A stretch of DNA of 64,000 nt from Chrysomallon squamiferum (GCA_012295275.1 CM022672.1:24575930-24639929); one strand, 5' to 3'. Positions 39,471-52,348 are shown, counted from the stretch's first letter. Translations and numbers: made by a program. The notes: a model not told the origin generated them from the letters alone.

Positions 39471-39724
39471 CCTGGAAGGACTGATTTAAAAAATAATGAT
39501 AACAAAAATAACCTCCAGTTGTTGTAACTTAATAGGGTAAATATTTTTGAAATGACTAGTGAATATAGCAGAATAAAAATGATTTCCTTCCATACAGCCA
39601 GAAAAAAAAAAAAAAAATAATAATAATTTAAGAAATTCATCATTGTTGCATATATGATGTTTTATCTGAAACAAAATGTTGTCTAATTATGCCTATTGCA
39701 TTATATTTTCCATTAATGAATTGA

Positions 39725-39800
39725 CAAATTAGGTACTGGCACTCGCATTGCTCAGTTGTCTGCAAAGCCTGAAAACTGCAGTCCTCAGCTTGACACAGAT
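39725..39800. repeat. Interspersed repeat fragment
   Basis: ggtactggcactcgcattgc followed by tcagcttgacacagata aligns by eye with 31971-32046 (ggtactggtgcccgtaaggc ... tcaacttggcacagata). It is a short degraded copy of the same family. Confidence 0.5.
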
Positions 39801-39904
39801 ACATTAATGTTCAGAGGAACATGTTATGTGTACCACAATAAAGAATTATCATGTAGAAGTATGGACACAATAAATTCAGATCCACAAATCATATGAATAT
39901 TTTT

Positions 39905-39942
<38 letters not shown>

Positions 39943-40198
39943 AAAAAAAAAAAAAATCGTAAGAAAAAATTATTACATGTATGTCTGAAAAAATTAAAGA
40001 TCATAAATATGTTTGTGTTTCTTGTTTTATACAATGCACAGGCAATGCAGCATTGTTTCTGTACATAAATATATAATTACATTTTTCTAGATACTGGCAA
40101 AAAAGTCATTTGAAAAGTAAGTTTCTATCTTTATTCCAACAAAAGTTATGGCTAACAATGTTCTCCAGGTTTTTTTTTTAGGAAAACATAAAAAAAAA

Positions 40199-40797
40199 TA
40201 CCGTATATACTTGTGTAGAAGGCGACCTTATGTATAAGTCGATGTGTATTTTAAGACCAAAAATTGCGTCATTTTAGGTATTACTTGTGTGTAAGTCGAC
40301 TGTAGATTCCAGGCACCGTCACTTTGTTTTCGATTTGTCGGTAGTGGATATTAATGACGATTGCAATATTATTTCACCAAATTCTTTACAATTACACAAG
40401 TGAGTTTTGTTTATGAAATTAGGACCGATATTTAGTGCAATTTGGCAGAGAAGTCTGCATTCCTAGATCATTGCAAGACGCCGTAAGGCATAACGCCGTA
40501 CTGACAGTTTTTTCGCTTTAAAATGTATTTTTATGTCATTAAACGGAAGAATATCATTTTTACATTCATATTTGGTTTTGTTATTTAATTTTTCAAAAAT
40601 TTTTATACGATAAAATTATATTTTTGAAAAGCTGAAAGACTGCGATTATTTTAGATGCATCCCGTAGCAAAAAATAGTCAAAATGGCAACTCTTCGGCAA
40701 CAGCTACAAAAGCATTACCTATGTATAAGTCGACCCCCAAAATATTACCTTAATATAGTCTCCCAAAAATTCGACTTATACACAAGTATATATGGTA
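40199..40797. mobile_element. 599-bp MITE with TACCGTATATACTTGTGT ends
   Basis: The left end taccgtatatacttgtgt and the right end acacaagtatatatggta are inverted copies with one mismatch. Inside them are inverted ataagtcgac-type motifs (tgtataagtcga at the left, tcgacttatacacaag at the right; more copies at about 40280-40300 and 40720-40735). The ends are flanked by TA. No transposase frame is present. This class of tataagtcgac palindromic element occurs in many animal genomes; the exact superfamily is not assigned. Confidence 0.85.
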
Positions 40798-41734
40798 CAT
40801 CTTTATGAGAAAACGATGATTTTGACAGTTTTATAAACAAAAGCTTAATAGGTAATGTTTATTTTGTTAATGATTAATCTGCTGAGATCTGATTTAGCAG
40901 TTCAAGAAAAAACGGCTCTTAAGCCATAAACTAGGACAGCATATTCTCTGAATATTATAAAATATAATAAAATATAATAAAATGTGTAATTATAACCTGA
41001 TTTGTATAATTCAGTCAGCATTTTGTTTAGAATGAAAAGACTTGCATAAAGAAATGTTACAAGATATACATGGCTGGACACGCTGACTGGGAAGGGTGTG
41101 TATACATATATATATATATATAGTGAGCTCTAGATGTTAACATAGATATTAGTGATTTGAAGGGAAATAATCACTGTGTTGTGAATTTTAGCCAGTTTGA
41201 GTTTAACATCAGCTTGTTTTTAGCCTACATTTCAGTTTATTCTCGTGAATGATTGTAAATTTTTCATAAAAAAACTTCTTTTTATTTTTTAATTCAGACT
41301 GAAGGAAGAGAAAATGTTGTTTGGTAAAGACTTGATAAAGCCCTTGAGAAATACACTCTGCTTCATAAGCATACTGTCATGTTAGAATATGCTAATGAAG
41401 TGAACCTTATCTTGCCCTGCAGATGAGCTCAGTCATTGCACCCCCATCCCAGTCAACGTGTCCAGTCATGTGTATTTTGTAACATCTCCTTAAGCAGGTA
41501 TTTTCATTCTAAACAAAATGCTGACTGAATTATACAAATCAGGTTATAATTACACATTTTATTATATTTTATAATATTTAGAGAAAATACTGTTGAAAAA
41601 TTTGGGATTAAGAGCCATTTTTTCTTCAACTGCTAAATCAGATCTCAGCAGATTAATCATGAAAAAAATAAACATTGCCTATTAAATTTTTGTATATAAA
41701 ATTGTCAAAATCATCATTTTCTCATAATGATGTA
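40796..41734. mobile_element. 939-bp fold-back element with ~300-bp inverted arms
   Basis: The left arm (40796-41100) and right arm (41440-41734) are reverse complements over nearly their whole length. Shared landmarks include gattaatctgctgagatctg, atttagcagttcaagaaaaa, aatgtgtaattataacctga and cagcattttgtttagaatga. The inner ends share ggacacgctgactggg / cccagtcaacgtgtcc. The spacer is about 340 bp and contains a TA run. There is no coding frame. The element begins where the 40199-40797 MITE ends. Confidence 0.88.
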
Positions 41735-42053
41735 TTTTTTTAATTTGTTTTTTTTTATTATTTATTTTTATCATTATCATCATCATTATAACATCTATTG
41801 TTTTTAATTAAGCATTTTGATGCTTTTACAGTTGTCACATTTACTGACTTGTTTAATAAAGTGATTGAGCTAAATCATGTCGAATAGTAGTGTAATCACA
41901 AAAAAGACAGCTGTATTTAGAACAATTACTGAAACCACGAAGTAATTCTTTTACACATTTTTTATGATTTTGTTTACACACTGTTGTATCTATTTAATTA
42001 TTTTGTACATTTTAGTTTGAAGAATTAAAAATCAATTAAAGAATCTTACACAG

Positions 42054-42101
42054 GGAGCCAGAGCTGAACATTGCATTATGGAGATGAACACAGAAGACAA
42101 T
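42054..42101 (+). CDS. Ro60 first coding exon (start codon exon)
   Basis: The start ATG is at 42078 and the exon encodes MEMNTEDN up to a gtaaga donor at 42102 in phase 0. It joins directly to AEDLWFDAN in the next exon. The cttacacag at 42045-42053 looks like a 3' splice site, so 42054-42077 is probably the end of a 5' UTR exon, with more non-coding exons upstream. The choice rests on phase agreement and the matching acidic character; no transcript was available. Confidence 0.65.
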
Positions 42102-42157
42102 GTAAGACTGAAAATATCTGTTCCTAATAAACAATACATAAAAGTAATCAACTAAGA

Positions 42158-42190
<33 letters not shown>

Positions 42191-42414
42191 ATGTTTACAT
42201 TTTTTATATTAAAGAAACGTTTATTTAACAACCCATTAAATACTATTAAGTATGGGAGAAGCTATAGCTGAGACCATAAAATGCTCAATCTGAGAATTAT
42301 TTTGCATAAAACAAAATTCAAATTACATTTTTTATAAAACTTGATGTTCAACAAAAGACAAGGAATAAACTAAATGTTTGTTATTTTTATCTCTATTTAT
42401 CTCTTATTTATCTA

Positions 42415-42455
<41 letters not shown>

Positions 42456-42462
42456 GTTATTA

Positions 42463-42504
<42 letters not shown>

Positions 42505-44193
42505 TTTGTTATTATTATTCAGGCTGAAGATTTGTGGTTTGATGCAAATGAAGATGTGAAAGCAGCTAACGAAATTACTCTACCACAGACAAGACCAGTG
42601 TGTGCAGATCAGGTGGTGAATGATGCTGGTGGTTTTGTGTGGGCAGTGACTGACATTGTAAGACTGAAGCGCTTCCTTTGCTTAGGTAGTGAGGGAGGAA
42701 CGTATTATGTCACAGAGCAGAAACTGACAGAACAGAATGTTCAGTGTATTAGTCGCCTCATTGCAGATGGCAAAGGCAAAGAAGTCGTTGACATCATATG
42801 TCAGTTTAGTGTAGAAGGCAGGACTTCGAAGCAGACTTCGATTCTGTTTGCTCTGGCATTCTGCGTACGGCGAGGGGATTTAGAAACAAAACAATATGCA
42901 TATAAAAATCTTAGTAAAATATGCAGGATACCTACACATTTGTTCCAGTTTGTAGATATTTGTGATAAAATGGGAGAAACAACTGGATGGGGACGATCAC
43001 ATCGCAAGGCTGTGTCCTCGTGGTACACCAATTTTGTTACTGACCCTATGAAACTGGCCATGCACATGACCAAGTACAGAAAGAGAAATGACTGGTCACA
43101 CAGAGATGTTCTTCTTCTCTCTCATACAAAACCACCAGATGATGCAGTAGGTCTTATACTGCGCTATGCAGTCAAAGGAATTAAAGATGCCAAGTCTATG
43201 TATTGTCAGAAAGATTTTGACCAACAGTCATCTCTTGGAAAAGTACTTTCTTTTTTGGAAGCTGTAGAAGAAGCCAGAACAATATCTGATGAAACTCGAC
43301 TAATAGATCTTATCAGAGAACACAAGCTTGTGAGAGAACATGTTCCAACACATCTGTTAAATTCAAAACAGCTTTGGAAAGTACTGCTGGAAGAGATGCC
43401 TATGACTGCAATGATCAGAAATCTTGGTAAGATGACTTCAATCGGTGTTATTGAAGTTGGTAGCCAAGAAGAACAGGATATTGTGATGAAAGTAACAAAC
43501 GAAAATCTACTCAAAGCGTCCAGGATCCATCCTTTTTCTGTTCTTTTAGCTCATGAAACATACACTGAAGGCTGTGGATTTAAAGGTAAACTAAGGTGGA
43601 AACCTAATGAAAGAATTGTCAAGGCACTGGACACAGCATTTTATTTATCATTCAAATTTGTACAACCGACTAATAAGCGCTATCTTCTTGCTGTTGATGT
43701 CAGTGGCTCCATGGGTTGTCCAGTCATTGGGGCCTCAGGAATCACTTGTCGAAATGCAGCTGCAGCCATGATGATGGTTACCAGACGAAGTGAAAAACAA
43801 TGCGAGGTGGTTGCTTTCTGTGAGAATCTCAGACCACTGCCAATTGCAGAGGATGATAGTTTGAACACAGTTATCAAAACAGTATCTTCTCTGCGATTTG
43901 GTGCCACTGATTGTTCTCTGCCCATGGTTTGGGCTAAAGAGAAGAAGAAAAAGGTTGATGTATTTGTCGTTTATACTGATTGTGAGACATTCATTGGTTC
44001 GGTCCATCCATCTGAAGCTCTAAGGCAATACAGGAAAGAGAGTGGCATATGGGATGCTCGTCTCATTGTATGTGGCATGAGCAGCAATGGCTTTACTATT
44101 GCTGACCCAGATGATCCAGGCATGTTGGACATGGTTGGTTTTGATTCAGCAGCGCCAGAAGCAATGAGAAATTTTATAATGGGCGATATTTAA
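42078..44193 (+). CDS. RO60: Ro60 / TROVE2 RNA-binding ribonucleoprotein autoantigen
   Basis: Exons 42078-42101 and 42523-44193 give 564 residues (human Ro60 has 538). It is a ring-shaped protein that binds Y RNAs and the single-stranded 3' ends of misfolded small RNAs, in nucleus and cytoplasm. The TROVE HEAT-repeat domain spans about residues 35-385 (GGFVWAVTDIVRLKRFLCLG, GGTYYVTEQKLTEQN, TGWGRSHRKAVSSWYT, LLLSHTKPP). The vWA domain follows with a complete MIDAS: D400-x-S402-x-S404 in LLAVDVSGSMG, T470 in RFGATDCSLPM, and D494 in YTDCETF. The end IVCGMSSNGFTIADPDD and MLDMVGFD is strongly conserved. The upstream in-frame poly-Leu is only intronic ATT repeat. Nearly the whole protein sits in one exon. 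Confidence 0.95.
42160..42188 (+). repeat. (TG)n microsatellite
   Basis: About 14 TG units in the Ro60 intron. Confidence 0.9.
42419..42504 (+). repeat. (ATT)n microsatellite next to Ro60 3' splice site
   Basis: About 85 bp of TTA/ATT units with two TTG/TTA variants. It ends 17-18 nt before the AG at 42521-42522. It provides most of the T-rich tract in front of the acceptor. Confidence 0.95.
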
Positions 44194-45045
44194 TTACATG
44201 GCAAATACAGAAAACTGCTCTAAACAGATCTCCAATGCAGAATATTTATATACTGCTACAAATACTAGTTTTAAAATTATTACTACTATTAATATTAATA
44301 ATAATGATAATACCACAAATCAATCACTGCATTAAGATATAAAATGAATGTATATGTATATGTATATGTGTGTATATACTGTAAAAATGAAATTAATGCA
44401 TGGATAAAATAATGCACAACCACAGCTCTGTCAAAAATGTGTGTATTAATTAATGCACTGGTCATAAGACAACCTGTTTCTTTAGCGCGATGCTTGCTTT
44501 CAAAAGGCAAAAAGCTAATTGTGTCATACAATGGCTGTGTTTGTAATAACTGTGAATGCTATGTAGGTTTTGCATACTGCCATTTTATTGTTGTGAAAAC
44601 AACTTGCTACATGTATTACTTAATGATGTTATTCAGTGATGCACTGGTGAAATTCAGGTGATGGATCTTTCCGTGAATGGTGGCTACAAAGTTGCACTGA
44701 AACAACAGTTCACTAGGTGGCATGGCGATCAAGTTTAAGAAACAACAACGACTTCCATGTGGACTTGAGGATTTGTGTGCTAAAGCCCATTTATTCTTGC
44801 TTGGATTGTCAGTTGTTTTGACTCAGTTAAGAAAGACACAGAGTGTATCAAACAGGGTTGGATCAAAGCAGGATTGCTTGATGCGTTGTAAAATTGAATG
44901 AGCATATCTGAGATGTGCTCACTCTGTGAAACTGAACAAAAACACTTTGTAATTGGCATGTGAATGTGTTTAAACATTATTGTTTTAACGAATTGTTGGA
45001 GATAATTATTAAGTGAAATAAAACTGCTGCTGTTCACTGATTCAT
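44194..45045 (+). other. Probable Ro60 3' UTR
   Basis: AT-rich sequence after the Ro60 stop, with short frames only. It ends at an AATAAA (45017-45022) followed within about 30 nt by a T-rich stretch (attttattttattgtttt). Length is inferred. Confidence 0.45.
45017..45022 (+). terminator. Candidate Ro60 polyadenylation signal
   Basis: A canonical AATAAA with downstream T-rich sequence at 45046-45066. It is the first good signal after the Ro60 stop. Confidence 0.45.
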
Positions 45046-48000
45046 GATTTTATTTTATTGTTTTATAAATGCATGCTAAAGTAATGTGTCAAATATCTGT
45101 TCGCATTTTTTGCATTAGTTTCTCTTGTGCATTAATTTCATATTTTACAATATATATATATATATATATTTTCATTAAAAAATATTTCAAAATATTCAAT
45201 ATCATTTTTATTAATATTTGTCTGCTTATAATATAATGTCCTTTATAAATTAAAATGAAAGTATGTTTGATACATGTGTGACATATTCCAACAAAAAACC
45301 TTGATTTTTTAAAATGAAATTAGATTTACAGGTGCCATTATTTGATTTTTTAAAATGAAATTAGATTTACAGGTGCCATTATTTGATTTTTTACTCTGCA
45401 AAACAGGATAATTCTTTGTGTTAGTATTCTATATTAGTATATATTACTCTTGAATATTTTTTGTTAAATTAATGAATTTATATTTATATTTTTCTTATTC
45501 TCTTCATATTAAATAGATGTTTTTATCTGTAGTTGCTAAAATACTTTCAGAATGACTTGTTATGAAATTCAAAATCATGAGTATCAAATGAAAAGAGAGA
45601 AAAATATAATCAGATTTGAAGAAGAAGAAAGCTGCAATCCAAGCATAAATCAATATATTCATTATTGGATAGCTCTCATTTAATGTTGAAATTTGATGCA
45701 TGGCATGATCAGTAAAATAGATAAATAAAACAGGTGTTAGTGTAACCTATTTATGAAAGACATATGTTATATCTTATAAAAATCAGTGAATAAGAAATTT
45801 ATAGTTTCAGGACAAATGGGCAAGACAGGTGTGTTCCCCCATTTTAACAACAATTTATTAATCAGTTCCCTGGCAAAATGGCAAAATGTTCTTACACATC
45901 TCTCTATATCAGTCAGCACCAGACACATTCATTTGCTTTATAGATGATGACACTAAATAAACAGAACTAAGAATTTTATTCAAATTATAGAGACCTATCA
46001 AATGGATCTCAGAAAATAACCACTTTGTTTATCAGATTCTCGTCTGAGGTGGGAAGGGAAGTTTTCAAATGGACGCACTGGTTGTGTCACTTGATTTCTG
46101 GTATTTAGGGGATAGGCATTAGACAGATAATGGTGTTCTGCTTCACCCTACCCTACTTACTGATGTTTTCACATATAATTTAAATACACAATCATTGATC
46201 TACTAGTCAGTTTGGCTTTCAGCAGCAAGGCTTTGGCATCAGCAGGAATTTTTTCTTTGCTTTTTCTTTGTTTTCTTTTTTCTTACAATTTTCTTCTGAT
46301 AACTAGAGACTGATATTATTCATTTTGTTGTGATATCATTTAGATCTTCAACGAAATGTAAACTAAATAAATTAATAAACATATTTTATTTATTTATTTA
46401 GTTCTGCTGTTACTACTAAATCGCAATTAAAAAGGAAAATGTCTGTTTCTGAAAATCCTAATTAATTACTGCTGTTTTAATGTTTTCATAATTAATAAAC
46501 TGTTGAGGCTATAACAAAATAATAGTGCATAACTTGTATATATTAATTTTTGAATATCTATTTGTACCAACATTTTAACATTTATCATTTTCTGAGTAGG
46601 ACAATCAATTCTAAAGAATAAACTGAAATCAATATAGATCTGTTCCCACGTAAATGAACATCTGTCTCATGTTAAAGTCAAAAATAAGATAACCAAGATG
46701 CATAGTACCTAGATGAGAAATTTTATTTCACAACTCCCTCTATAAAAAATTGATATTTCTCCAGTTACTGTTACAAATAAAAGATATGGAAACAGCTCAA
46801 GATCACTTCAGTTAACATAGTGACATGAGTAGTTTAACATTGGTTCATATTATATTTTTTTTTTTTTTTTTAGCTTAGGTAATTTAGTTCCAATTTGTAA
46901 TTGGTGATGAAATAAAATGTACACACTAATATTTTGAAATGAAATCTGTATGTTCCAGCTACAGATATCTGTTCTAATATGAAATTATCAATGTATGTGC
47001 GTGTGTGTAAAATGGAAGAAAGAAAAATACAATTACTATGACTATGATAAAGTTATCTGAAGATTATTTTCTTATCTCCTTAATACATGTTATGTATGCA
47101 TGTGTGAATGAATAGTAAATTCCTTTTATTTCTATCATAAACATAAAAGAAGTCATTTAACACAGATATTCATCAAAGTATCTTTTGGTATGAATGCTAT
47201 TCTGCACTATGTGATTTAAATTCTTAAGACACATTTAGCATAATGCTTCCTGGTTATTTTATGTTTAGTAATTTTAACACAGACATAAATAAAGAAATGA
47301 CAATAAATAATACAAAAACATTTTGGAAAAAAATGTTAGTGTTTATTTTGCAATCCAATAGGAGCAAATTATACATAGTTCATATTTTCTAAATACAAAA
47401 GCTGTAGCTGTACATAGGTATTATTTCCCCATCTTTATAGACCATTAATTTGAATGTTACACACCAAAATGACAAATTATCTCTATAATAACCAAAACAA
47501 TTAAAAATAATTGCACATAATTTCTTTTTTTAAAACAAAACAAACAATAATAAAATTTTAAATAGTAATAATAATTTTACAAATATATGCATGATTTGTA
47601 AAACAGTGTACCATTACATATTTACCAAGTGTAATAAATTAATATGATATCAAATCATGTAACAATTAAAAGCAATGTGATAAATTTTTATTCTTTTAAT
47701 TAAAATAACAAAGTACAGTTTAACTGGAGATTCCTATTAGAGAACTAAAATGTATTATGGCTATATTTTAGGCAATCTCCATTATTAGTCTTTGGTTTTT
47801 TTTTTTTTTTTAAATTATAAACTTATAAATGGAAGAAATTATTTTACGTTTACTGAGAATAACAAGAGTAGGAAATTGGTTTTTACTTAGTGAAAAAGAT
47901 TTGAAATATGTGGATACATATATTTATTTATAAAATTATAAAAATGTATTGGGCTTTTTCATTATAAAATATAATGAAACATTAGGTTTGTTAAAAATTT

Positions 48001-49824
48001 TTAAAAGCCAAAAAGTTATGTATGTATGTATATATATATATATATATAACTAAATATTTTTAATATTATAAACAAGGTAATATTAGTCATGTAAATGTTT
48101 AAAAAGTGCTTGAAATCAACAAGTGCTATAAAGCTAAACAATACACAAAACAGAAATATAAACCACAAAATACCATTTAATGGCCATCTGAGACACAAAC
48201 TTAATTTCAGTGAACATAGAAAAGTATCATGTTAAATATAAGATAAATAGAACATTATGCAAATGTATATAATATTATTTGGGGATTTTGTTTATTAATA
48301 CCTGCATACTTTTCCAAACATTTACTGTAACATACTAATAACAAAATAACAACAACAATGATAACAATAACAGATTTTTGTGAATAATAAATCTTTACTT
48401 TTTCTTCCATTTTTTTTAAAAAGAGTACAAAATATCACATTTGTAATACCTAAAGTTAATGTTTAATGATTACAGTGATAAACGTTAAATAAAATTTATA
48501 TTTGAATTAATAGTGTCTAGAAATAAATTAATGTTTTTTTAATATGCTTTTTGGTCATCCAGACTTCATTTTAACACAATTACGGTAATACTTTACATAA
48601 GCTGTAACTGGTAACATATGTAGTAACAGTTAAACTTAGAAAAACTATCAGACACATATTTGTACATACTTCAATACTGTCGCTGAAGGCACGATTCATT
48701 TCCTTATTGTTGTGAGCTCAGAGGTATTACATCAGCAGTCACAGAAACCAGGTCCAACACGTCTCAGAAATTTCTGTCCCAACACAACTAAATCTACATT
48801 TTCTGAAATTTTGACAATGATCTTAATTTTGAAGATTAGTTTAACTTTTAAAAAAAAGACAAATCAGTCCCAATAAGTCTGGTTGTTAGTTGTTCAGAAC
48901 TAAATTATCATAGGCAATCAAATTTTATAAAAGTGGGATTTTAAAAAATCATTAAATTATTTTAAAAAATCTTAAAAAGGTTTTGCAGTGGAGTAAGGAA
49001 ATCAATGACAAACATTTTAACCTTTGTTCTGAAAATGAATGTCATCAAATAATAATATTAAAAGTTTATTAGATGGTTGGTTATGATAAAAAAAAATTAA
49101 TAATAATAAATTTAAAAAAAATAAATAATTTATTGTCTTAATTACTTTTCTGAGTTTTTTTAAAAGAAAGAAAAAAAAAAGAAAAGTACTCAAAGATATA
49201 TTTTACATTGTCAAATGTATTTTATTCAGTTTGTGCCTCAGTTTAGCATTAAGGTCAACATGTATTGTAACAAAGGTTCTAAATTAAAACTGTAGCTGAG
49301 AATCATCTTCCTCCACTGAACAATCACAGAAGATCACAGTTCTGTTGGCAAACAGCCATAACATATTGAAAATACCCTCTACATTTTGCTGTACAACATT
49401 CTACGCTTAGAATATCTAACATCGTTATAATTACTAGCTGAATACATTATTGGATAAAAGCAGCCACATATCACTATTTCATCAGTGTACACCAGTGTAG
49501 AGTATTCCTGCACTAAATTTGAAACAACCAACCACAGACTGCAAAAAAAAGCTTTTGCCAGTATCCACAAGTGAAGCTTATATAAAGAGAAAAAAAACCC
49601 AGAAATAACAATGCTGCCCTTTTTAATACAATTGTACAGTAAGCCATCTCAGTTACTTGCGGATGAAATATTTTTCCGGGTGACATCACAGCCAGTATCA
49701 TGTGATAGCAATGTGATAATTATGTCAAATGTCTGAAATAACATCGTATCGTGGCACTTTCATCACACTGATCGTCTTTCAGAAACAAAAATACAAACAG
49801 AATAAAATTGCAAAACCTTATTTT
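45046..49824. other. Convergent intergenic region and hexokinase 3' UTR
   Basis: No coding exon was recognised. The right part should be hexokinase 3' UTR (minus strand). TTTATT, the complement of AATAAA, occurs at 49221-49226, at 47342-47347 and elsewhere, so the end cannot be fixed. The region also holds a 41-bp tandem duplication (45301-45394), TA runs (45151-45170, 48028-48048) and several poly-T tracts. Confidence 0.5.
45301..45394 (+). repeat. Tandem repeat, 41-bp unit, about 2.3 copies
   Basis: The unit from 45301 (ttgattttttaaaatgaaat then tagatttacaggtgccatta) recurs without change at 45342-45382. A third partial start lies at 45383-45394. The perfect identity suggests a recent duplication or an assembly effect. 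Confidence 0.9.
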
Positions 49825-51048
49825 TCAAACACTGAGATTCCGTAGTCGCATCGCAACAGCTGCAACAATTGCTGCCCCTTTACCACTTCCATCATGAGAG
49901 AGAGACAGCTTGAACTGAAAAATAATATTGTAAGCTAAATAAAACAATGGCAGCAACATAAAAAAAATCCACAATAACTGTAATAAAACACACACACACA
50001 CACACAGAGTAAAACTGAGAGAAAATGTTAAAAATGTTTCTACCTTTAAGCCATTCTGAACAAGTTCCTTTATTTTTAGTGACATCAAATTGTGAAATCT
50101 GGGATGGAAACGATAAAGAGATCCATCAACAGCTATTGTCATTTCTGGTTTCTTCAAGCGGTTAATTAGAGTAGCAAGCCCTGAAAATGAATTTATAATG
50201 ACAATGATAAAAAAAATCAGGGTATCAAGAACTCAAATGCTCAAAAACTATTTCCATTAGTAATAACTGTTATGATAATAATAATAATTAAAACAATAAA
50301 AACAAATAACATTAATTTAAACAAAATGATCAATTAACTAATCAGTTATATCGTTAGACTAAAAATAATTTTAAATTATTCTTGATAAATAAATCACACA
50401 TCCATATCTTTATTTTCTTTAATCTCCTGTTGACTGTTCTCTGTATAATTCATAGAGACTGTGTTAGAGACTGACCTGCAGCAGCAAGGAAAGCTGCCCT
50501 GGCAGAGACAAGGGTACAGACGTACTTCATGATTTTACAGTCTTCAGTGGTGTAGTTCTCAATACCCAATTCCTCCAAAACTTGCTTTGTGTTGCGGAAA
50601 AACTCATCATGATCACTACAGAAACCAAAAATAATTGCTTTAATACCCATTTATTTTACTACATGTCATTTATAATTCAATTATAGTTTTAAATTAAAAC
50701 ATACCTCAAACATTTCTATCTTAATTAATAAATGTTCATATAATACTAATTATAAAGAAAAATCACGAATTGTTACAAAATAATTTTAGTTGTTAGAAAG
50801 TCAGTAAAGCAAATATTTTATAATTTTTAAATGTTCTTTGTCAGCTATCATATTTTTAATATAAAATACATTAATTCAATATTAAATACCTTTCAATCTC
50901 TGAGACATATTTTGTGTAGAATTTGCCTCGTTCAAAGAGCAAGCTGTCTCGATCTGCACCCATGAAGACCAAACCCTCTGAAGTGAGTCTTTCTAATGTT
51001 AGTCTCACAATCTCTCCCATATACATTCCTGAGATCATTTTTTCCATG
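49825..51048 (-). CDS. HK: Hexokinase exons 8-11 (C-terminal part)
   Basis: Exons 51048-50890, 50615-50476, 50180-50044 and 49914-49825. They encode [35 protein letters not shown], the helix [34 protein letters not shown] and [15 protein letters not shown], with the end RLRNLSV. The residue before the DGSG adenosine motif is His, where the usual family sequence is SEDGSG. This is a conservative-looking surface change, but it is unusual. Confidence 0.95.
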
Positions 51049-52348
51049 CTGAAATTTTTTAAAAATGTGTTTTAGTTATGATATTAAAATATAAGACTCC
51101 AGGGGATTGAGGGAAATAAGCAACTGGTACAAATATAAAAGTGAAAAGAATCAGTGACATGGCCTTTCATTTGATCACTCTTAGAAATGACAACATTATA
51201 TACTTTTATAAGTAAAAATGGACTTATGCTTTGGATTCATATGTGAGGTGAAAACCGTTGCTATTAAATTATAGTTCATTTTCCTAAATTTTCTACTATT
51301 CTTTGAGTTTAGAACATTATTATCAAAAATTAATACTGATACAATATTTTGTTGAAAGGTAGAAACATAAAACATAACTTCATGGACATTACAGGATGCT
51401 AACTGATTATTCTAGATTTAAACATTTAAAAGTATAATATGTTTTCATAATGTTGGTGATGTATGAAACTGAAAACGTCAAGATAAAAAACATAAAATAT
51501 CTTACATCTGTTTTCCTGGATTAATGGAATATGTGTCAAGTTCTCTGTCATATTCTGTCCTGATGAAATCCAGGCAGCCATTGTCACCAAATGCACCCCA
51601 TTCAGTGTTGATGATTACCTAGAAATAACAATTAGATTTAATTTCATTATCTGCTGTAATTCTAAAAGCTGACAGTGAATCATTGCTATTGAGGAAGAAA
51701 AATATTAGTAATAATAATTAAGAAAATTTAATATCACATGATCTTTTTGAGTAATAATGTGTATTATTATCTGAAATAATTCATTTTAGAGTTCAACATA
51801 CCTGATTGGGGTGACATTTGTCTTTATTATCCTTGTCCCATAAACCAACATTGTCAAGTTTTTCCATGTAGCAAGCATTGCATCCAGTACCTTAATAAAA
51901 AAATTTAAAAATTAGAACAGAAATATCTATTTTATTAGAAAAACTGATAAAACCAAAATAATAATAAAAATAAATAAATAAATAAATAATAATTTATATA
52001 TTGCAATGGGTATAATTCCTTACCGAGAATAAGTCCAATCTCACATGCACTGTCGACATGAGCAGCTGACATCAAAGTTCCTACTGCATCATTAACAATC
52101 GCCACAATCTCTACATCAGTGTTCTGAAAATACGTTTACAACAGAGATGATTATTGGACAAGTTTATGATGAACAGTTATGCAAAAGAGTAATGAACAGG
52201 GATGTGTTTACTTCAGTTAAAACAACATTTTCATTTAACACAAAAATGAAAAGTAAAATATTTTCTTTAACTAGTTAATTTTTCTTCTTCTTCTTTTGTT
52301 TTCATAATCCTAACATTACAAAAGTACAAACATAAAATGTCCTTTTCA

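Noticed and set aside
41700-42053. Y RNA gene near Ro60
   Set aside because: I looked for the Y RNA stem and pol III box sequences next to Ro60 and saw no convincing match. A covariance search would be needed to exclude one.
42454-42522. In-frame extension of Ro60 with a poly-Leu N-terminus
   Set aside because: It is the ATT microsatellite before the splice acceptor. A normal start exon exists at 42078 in the right phase, and Ro60 proteins do not start with poly-Leu.
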